A stretch of 64,000 nt of DNA, taken from NCBI RefSeq assembly GCF_034190915.1, contig NW_026947490.1, forward strand, positions 70,173,494 through 70,237,493. The letters run 5' to 3'. The notes beneath the pieces were generated by a model. That model was not told where the DNA came from. It searched no databases and worked only from the letters and a program-made list of their open reading frames with translations. The position numbers and the translations under genes were made by a program. The stretch comes from Cavia porcellus. Lineage: Eukaryota > Chordata > Mammalia > Rodentia > Caviidae. This document shows, piece after piece, positions 59,018 through 64,000 of this stretch. Positions within the stretch are counted from its first letter, which is position 1. Every line of letters starts with the position of its first letter.

Positions 59018-60250
59018 TTCCATTCCTGGCCCTACAAAGACACACATTACTTTATTCAAAAGGCAGTTACCACATCTCTAAGAGTTGCCAAAGTTGCACC
59101 ATTGCTGAAAAGTCCAAATCTCGTGTCTCCTCTGAGAGCTAAGCCAAAGTTTTTCTGAGCCATCATACAAATGAAGAGAAAGTTAAACACTTCCAACATT
59201 CAGTGGCATAACATAAACATTTCCTTTCCACAAGTTACAAATGGGGATACAAAGGAATGGGACCAAAGCAAAGTCCAAACTCCAGAAGGGCAACATTAAG
59301 TGCTGTTGTTTCATGTGAGTCATCCAAGGCAATCTGTGGCAAGTTAGGAACTCCAAGGGGCCTGAATGGCTCTACTACTATGGCATTTCCAGTGGTTGTA
59401 GCTCCGATTCCTTCTCTCTGGGGCTAGCTCTGCACCCTCTTTGCAGTTTTCTTCAGACATTCCATGTTCCTGGCTTCTCCAAACTTCTTGGGTTTCCACT
59501 GCACCTTTAGCTTTGCACTTTGCCCTCCCAGAAGCACATTCCCTGGCTTCCCGGGCTTGCTTCTGAAATGGGTGTGGGAACCTTCCTAACCCCTCAAGTT
59601 GTGTATTTTGTTTATAACAAAAACCAGTGCCATGTGGTTGATGCCAGCTGGAGCCAGGCTTCCCTCTCTATTGGCTGTAGGGTTCAAGTGCCTGGATCAT
59701 TGAGCACTCTGAATCCAATAAATTCTCTATGCTGCTGCCATTCTAGAACATAGTTCTCTGGGGCTTTCTTCTCAAAGCAAAGTTTTTCACTTTTACAAGT
59801 TTGAGGCTGCAAATGGTGGAGTCCCGCTGCTTCTTGTGATGCCCTCAGATCATCTTTTCAATTCTGTTCCTTTTCAGCAATCAAGATCTCTGTTCTATCT
59901 TTCATATTCCACAGCTTTACTGGAGCTTCTTTTATGGCCAAATTCAAAATGTCTTAAATCATTCTTCTGGCATCCTTATTCTTAATTCTCAACATAGATC
60001 TGCCTAAAAGCCCCAACAGCAGCCATCATACCTCTTCAGTATTTCACTCCTGGACCCCCCAAGACTCATGTACATTTCTTTACACAAAACACATGTAGTC
60101 CATCTCTAAGAGTTGCCAAAATCTTAAAAGTTTTAGCATTGCTGAAAAGTCCAAGTCCCAAGTCTCCTTTGAGAACTAAGCCAAACATTTAGCTGTGACC
60201 CCTGTAAAAATGAAAGAAAATTAAACATTTCTGACATTCAGTGGCACAAC
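59018..60250 (-). mobile_element. MaLR internal region, 3' part, antisense
   Basis: Homologous in order to 1040-1560 (ACTCCAGAAGGGC..., GGAACTCCAAGGGG, CATTCCATGTTCC, TTGGGTTTCCACTGCACC). It contains a direct repeat: 59068-59225 recurs as 60101-60252. No intact gene. Confidence 0.65.
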
Positions 60251-60606
60251 ATTCCACAGTGGTCCTGATAATGGAGCTAAGAACTCTGTCACCTGAGACA
60301 TGGCTGTAGTGATGTCACAACGCTGATGCTGAGATTAATACATCTGTGTGTCCTTACTTTAAAGTTTAAAAAGTAATAAAAGCTATACTATTTTTAAAAT
60401 AAAATACTGGGTATAAAATAATTAAAATATTTTCTACAATATTTCTATGACATGTTTGTGTTTTATATTAAAAATTGTTACAAAGAATAAAAAGTTTAAA
60501 ATGAAAAATTTCTAAATTAAAAAGTTACTCCAGGCTAAGGCCAATTTACTATTGAAAAAATATATTTATAAACTTAGTGTATAACCTAAGTATACAGTTG
60601 TGATAG
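60247..60606 (+). mobile_element. Tigger-type DNA transposon fragment, left of an inserted LTR
   Basis: CCACAGTGGTCCTGATAATGG, GTAGTGATGTCACAACGCTG, TAAAAAGTTACTCCAGGCTAAGG, TTATAAACTTAGTGTATAACC follow the same old Tigger family. It is interrupted at 60606 by a MaLR LTR and resumes at 61053. Confidence 0.65.
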
Positions 60607-61052
60607 TGTATACTTAAAATGTCCCCCAAAGTCTCCTCAGCTCCCAAGTAGGGCTTTTGAGAGGTGGCTGGGTCATGGATATGTGATACTGCAGTGTGTG
60701 TGTGATACGGGATCATGGGTATAATAACTGGATGAGTTTACTGATTGGTTTGGCATAGGTTTGGGTGTGACTGGATAGATTTGCTAAAGACAAGACCCAC
60801 TCTGGATGTGAATGGCACCAACCAATAGGCTTGTAGCCTGAATGACATAAAAAGGAAAAGAAAGGCTCACTGCTGTTGCTTTTTGCTGCCTGCCCTGCCA
60901 TGGACTATTTCTCCTCTGCCATGCTGCCCGGCCTTAGAGCCAGAAAACTATGGACTGAAATGTCTCTAAACTGTAATGTAAAGTAAACCTTTCCTCATTT
61001 AACTTTTGGGTGTTGGATATTTTTTCCTAGCAACAAGGAAATAAATAATACA
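60607..61052 (+). mobile_element. MaLR solo LTR, sense, inserted in the Tigger fossil
   Basis: TGTATACTTAAAATGTCCCC at the start, GGACTGAAATGTCTCTAAAC, and AAATAAATAATACA at the end. ATAG lies directly before it and ATAGT directly after, as expected for a short target-site duplication, and transposon sequence continues on both sides. Confidence 0.85.
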
Positions 61053-61439
61053 ATAGTGTATATAAAGTCTGTAGCAGTGCACATTAACTCTCTAGACCTT
61101 AGCATTCATACCCTGCTCAATCAGGGATGCCTCCAAAGCATCTTGCAGTACTGGGAACTCCAGTCATGGGATAAGTGTAGATTTTTATACCATATTTTTA
61201 TTATACCTTTTCTGTGTTTAGATATGCAAATACTTACACTATGCTAAAGTTGCTTATAGTAATTAGCTCATGAATGTAGTATTCAGTTATCTATATTATA
61301 TAGTCCATGAATGTGTTTTACAAATTTATAATCTCAGAGGAGTGGGCTTTCCCATGTAGCCTAGGTGTATAGAAAGTTGTTCCACCTGGTTCATGTAAGT
61401 ACATTCTCGTGTTCACATAATTAAATGTTGAATACCACC
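61053..61439 (+). mobile_element. Tigger-type DNA transposon fragment, right part
   Basis: TATAAAGTCTGTAGCAGTGC, ACCATATTTTTATTATACC, TTTTCTGTGTTTAGATATG, CAAATACTTACACTATG, CATGTAGCCTAGGTGTATAG and TTCATGTAAGTACATTCT are ordered matches to the 3' half of the same family. Confidence 0.7.
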
Positions 61440-61815
61440 TGTTATGGTTAATTGTCCCTCCAGAGCCTCATGTGCTCAGAGGTGAAGCTTCTGGGGGTGA
61501 TTGGATCATAGATGTGTGATAATTCATTGGTGGGTTTATACCTGGGTGTGATGTTGGGTAGTAAAGCGTGCAGAGAAGAGCTGAATCACTGGGCCTGGCT
61601 TGGACAGGTATGTATGTATCCCTCCTCCTCCCTTGACCCAGCTCTGCTACCTGCCTGCCGTGCCATGAGCTCTTTCTCTGTGATGCCCCTCTGCCATGCT
61701 GCCCTACCTTGGAGCTAGCCCTTCATGGACTGAAACACTGCAAACTGTGAGCCAGAATAAACCACTCCTCTTAAGATTTGGGTGTTGGGTATTGTGTCAC
61801 CAACGAGGAAGTAAG
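61440..61815 (+). mobile_element. MaLR LTR, sense
   Basis: TGTTATGGTTAATTGTCCCT, GGTGATTGGATCATAGATG, CTCCCTTGACCCAGCTCTGC, GGACTGAAACACTGCAAAC, GCCAGAATAAACCACTCC. The last bases (usual TAACACA) are missing or changed, so its right end is approximate. Confidence 0.85.
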
Positions 61816-62111
61816 AGGAGCACCTTTTCAGAATTTAACCTTGTGATTAAGTGAAATATGACTATTTTTAATAGAAACAAATCTATCTTTTAAAACAAAA
61901 ATTCATGCAATCAAAGAGGATTATACTTGTTTATATGAAAGTTAAATCCTCAAAAAGGTAGGAATTAGGCATTTAAATATGCTTTATTAAAACTTTAGTG
62001 TTAACATGATTTTTAATATAATTAAATTAAACAATTAAAAGTATTAATTTTTCTAGAACTGAAATTTTATATAGTATTTAAAAAGGGAACAACTTAAATT
62101 ATAGAGCTATT

Positions 62112-62250
62112 ATATACCATTTTTTATTTTAGAGTTTTTTGTTTGTGGCAGGGTCACATGTAGTTCAGGCTGACCTCAAACTGATAGTAATCCTTCTGCC
62201 TCAGTCTGCCGAATGCTTGGATTACAGACAGGTGCCACCATGGCTGGTCT
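62112..62250 (-). mobile_element. B1 SINE, antisense
   Basis: GTGGCAGGGTCACATGTAGT, CTGCCTCAGTCTGCCGAATG, TTGGATTACAGACAGGTGCC. Confidence 0.85.
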
Positions 62251-63084
62251 GGAAAATATAATTTCTACTAATGTGAAAGATGGGAGGAAATGCTGAACAA
62301 ATCTTACCGAGGCCAAATTGTTAGCTCTTATCTCAAAGAAAGTGATTCTTAAGAACAGCTTTGTTCTTTCTTAGAAAAATATTGATGCCTTTGTCCAGTG
62401 TGTTTAACTGTGTCTGAAAATTATTTTCAAGAATTACCTGCTGAGGCGTGAAAACCAAGCAATTAGGTCCCAGCAATGAATTATGGAAGGAGCTTTCCAG
62501 CATTAATGTTTGAATCTGCAGTATCTTCCTTTCTTTTTTCTTCTGTTCCTTTAAGAAATGATAACTACAACTTTTAATACCTCTACATTTTTATTTTGAA
62601 AGATCAGTATTTGCAGAAGGCCTTTAGATCCTCTTAGAAAATTTGTCGAGCTGGGAAAATTGTGTGTGCCTTTGTCATCATTTATTGTAGCATATCTTAT
62701 TAGTTGTATTTACTTGTATTTATCATTTATTCTGCTTTTTACCTAATTAGTCTTTACTAAAAATTTTAATGTTATAAATTTGGCAGTGTGCCTTTACTTA
62801 CCTAGACTCATTCCCTGAAATAACTGTTATCCACTTAATAAGATTCTTTCTAAACCTTTTTATTGTGCACACTAATGCACAAATATACTTACACATTTTT
62901 GAAATTAAAAATCAGATGACAAAACTCTTACTTAACTTTAAATATAACATTTCACCATATCAGGCCATGGGAATATCAAGTCTAGCTCATTTCACTTTGC
63001 CTGTATCATGGTTGTATTCTACCCTCTATTTCATACTTGAGAAGGATTGACCTACTGCTTCTGGCTATAAAGATCGAGCATCGC

Positions 63085-63382
63085 GGCCATGAGCCTAAAG
63101 ATGTGGTGTCCTTGGAATCTGGGAGTGACACTCTCACCTGCAGCCACAAAGACAGTGGGGACTTCAGTATTATATGGAAAGAACTCAATTCTACAATAAC
63201 TGGAAAGAGCAGGAAATACACCTTTCCTAGAGACTCGAGAAATGAGGATGGCTCTTCTGATGCCCTGAATTTAGGTCTGTGAGCATACTGGCCATAGCTC
63301 TGAACCACAAGATGGTAAATAGGTGTGGCCTTAAGCCTGTAAGTACAATTAGTTATGAATCAGCAGAAAACTAATATAATTT
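63085..63382 (+). mobile_element. MLT1-type MaLR LTR, sense, 3' part
   Basis: GCGGCCATGAGCCTAAAGAT, CTTTCCTAGAGACTCGAG, CTTCTGATGCCCTGAATTTAG, ACCACAAGATGGTAAATAGG and AGAAAACTAATATAAT match the MLT1 3' half with an insertion. The open frames on both strands (81 and 100 codons) arise from it. Confidence 0.6.
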
Positions 63383-63547
63383 AGTTTAAATATTTTAATT
63401 GATACTGGTCGTCTCATTTTTCAGGAGAAATGGAAAATACATTGCAAAAACAACAAAATTCATGATGACCTCAGTTATGCAGAAAATAGTGCAAAGATTT
63501 AAATGTAGTAGTACATAGTTGAATTTCCAGGGTATATGTGTTACAGA

Positions 63548-63668
63548 GATAGTCCTGGTGGTATATATCTGTTGTTTCAGCATGGTGGGAGATCTGAGGC
63601 GGGACGATTGCAAGTTCAAGGGGGGTCTGGGCTATCTAATGAGACACTGGTTCACAAGAATAGGTTAT
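63548..63668 (+). mobile_element. B1 SINE fragment, sense
   Basis: GATAGTCCTGGTGGTATATA, GCATGGTGGGAGATCTGAGG, GGGGGGTCTGGGCTATCTAA are a diverged B1 body. Confidence 0.7.
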
Positions 63669-63745
63669 AAGTGAAAGACATAAGATATGAAATTAGATAC
63701 AATTTTGAAAATTTATTTCCTTTTTAATATATAAATTCATTAAAA

Positions 63746-64000
63746 TTATTTCATTAGTTCATATTCTTCATCAACTAGTTCATTCTTGATTTTCTTTCTT
63801 GGTAGGTTTCTAATTACATCTTTGACTTTGTTGATTGATATTGGCTTATTTAGGATCTTTATATCTTCCTGATTTAGCTTTGGTAATTCATATGCATCTA
63901 GAAATCTGCCCATTTTTTCTGCATTTTCCATCTTATTAGAATACAAGTTCTCAAAGTAGGTATAGATGATCTTCTGGATTTCTGCAATGTCCATTGTGAT
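63746..64000 (-). mobile_element. LINE-1 ORF2 fragment, antisense, cut by window edge
   Basis: The minus strand reads without stops for 82 codons, containing EIQKIIYTYFENLYSNKMEN and FLDAYELPKLNQEDIKILNK, clear matches to the L1 ORF2 region between the endonuclease and reverse-transcriptase domains. The reading leaves the L1 pattern after NLPRKK (normally SPGPDGF), so the element is truncated or rearranged at about 63790. It continues past 64000. Confidence 0.9.

Larger units (their letters stand above)
1..64000 (+). other. COL21A1: COL21A1 locus, internal part (exons and introns)
   Basis: The whole window lies inside one gene on the + strand. Fourteen exons between 4309 and 49424 join into one open reading frame of about 390 codons that follows the known collagen XXI order: TSPN domain, short cysteine-containing linker, then Gly-X-Y repeats. 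Collagen XXI is an extracellular-matrix FACIT-type collagen expressed in blood-vessel walls and other connective tissue. The protein family starts with a signal peptide and a von Willebrand A domain, which must be encoded left of this window. The remaining collagen repeats and C-terminal part must lie to the right. The identification rests on my recall of the human protein, which the exons follow closely (for example RIQLSP, YVFVSTQRFKVKK, YCDPEQNNRETACEIPGF). Confidence 0.95.
49425..64000 (+). other. COL21A1: Intron running off the right edge (>14.5 kb)
   Basis: No Gly-X-Y exon found in any frame by eye. Contents: L2 and MIR fragments, an ID and a B1+ID SINE, a MER30-like fossil, a possible LTR-type promoter near 55.3 kb, a MaLR/Tigger block (56.9-61.8 kb), B1 SINEs, an MLT1 LTR and an L1 ORF2 fragment. 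The stretches 52.3-53.3 and 55.7-56.8 kb are AT-rich with nothing nameable. Confidence 0.78.

Noticed and set aside
59520..59600. PGLASEMG-like stretch checked as a possible next collagen exon
   Set aside because: No Gly-X-Y periodicity and it lies in MaLR internal sequence.
63006..63308. Opposed frames of 81 and 100 codons near the right end
   Set aside because: Explained by an MLT1-type LTR.
1..64000. CRISPR arrays, bacterial operons or phage-like cassettes
   Set aside because: None present; direct repeats seen are microsatellites, transposons or local duplications in a mammalian intron setting.

Overview
This window comes from a mammalian nuclear genome, almost certainly a rodent. It holds one recognisable gene, on the + strand: the middle part of COL21A1, the collagen alpha-1(XXI) chain, a secreted FACIT-type collagen. 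Fourteen coding exons lie between 4309 and 49424. The gene enters from upstream (signal peptide and von Willebrand A domain exons are missing) and runs out downstream (the rest of the triple helix is missing). No promoter, stop codon or poly(A) site of the gene lies here.

The rodent call rests on the SINEs: B1 (7SL-derived) and ID-like (tRNA-derived) elements, some joined as B1+ID composites, beside rodent-style MaLR LTRs. Mouse and rat are reported to have lost COL21A1, so a non-murid rodent is likely. A castorimorph (beaver or kangaroo-rat type) fits the ID style, but this is a guess.

Layout: 1-4308 is intron holding an antisense MaLR provirus nested in an antisense L1. Exons at 4309-8300 encode the thrombospondin-N-terminal-like (TSPN, laminin-G fold) domain. 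A 9-bp microexon (9628-9636) and the exon at 9936-10019 form the linker into the collagen domain. Exons at 16733-16795, 30369-30422, 30513-30566, 36275-36328, 36767-36820, 37410-37463, 37589-37642 and 49371-49424 encode uninterrupted Gly-X-Y repeats, mostly in 54-bp units in phase 0. The introns (90 bp to over 14.5 kb) are filled with SINEs, MIR, L2, L1, MaLR LTRs and DNA-transposon fossils. From 49425 to the end there is only intron, including a rearranged MaLR/Tigger block at 56.9-61.8 kb and an antisense L1 ORF2 fragment at the right edge.

The most notable observation is that the exon at 36767-36820 lacks a GT donor: the bases after AAGAAG are GGAAGTATGG, as expected from a T-to-G change at +2 of a strong GTAAGTAT site. 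The exon could be skipped in frame, or the transcript could be broken. All other exons are open, correctly phased and keep glycine at every third position. I found no novel multigene system, CRISPR array or RNA gene.
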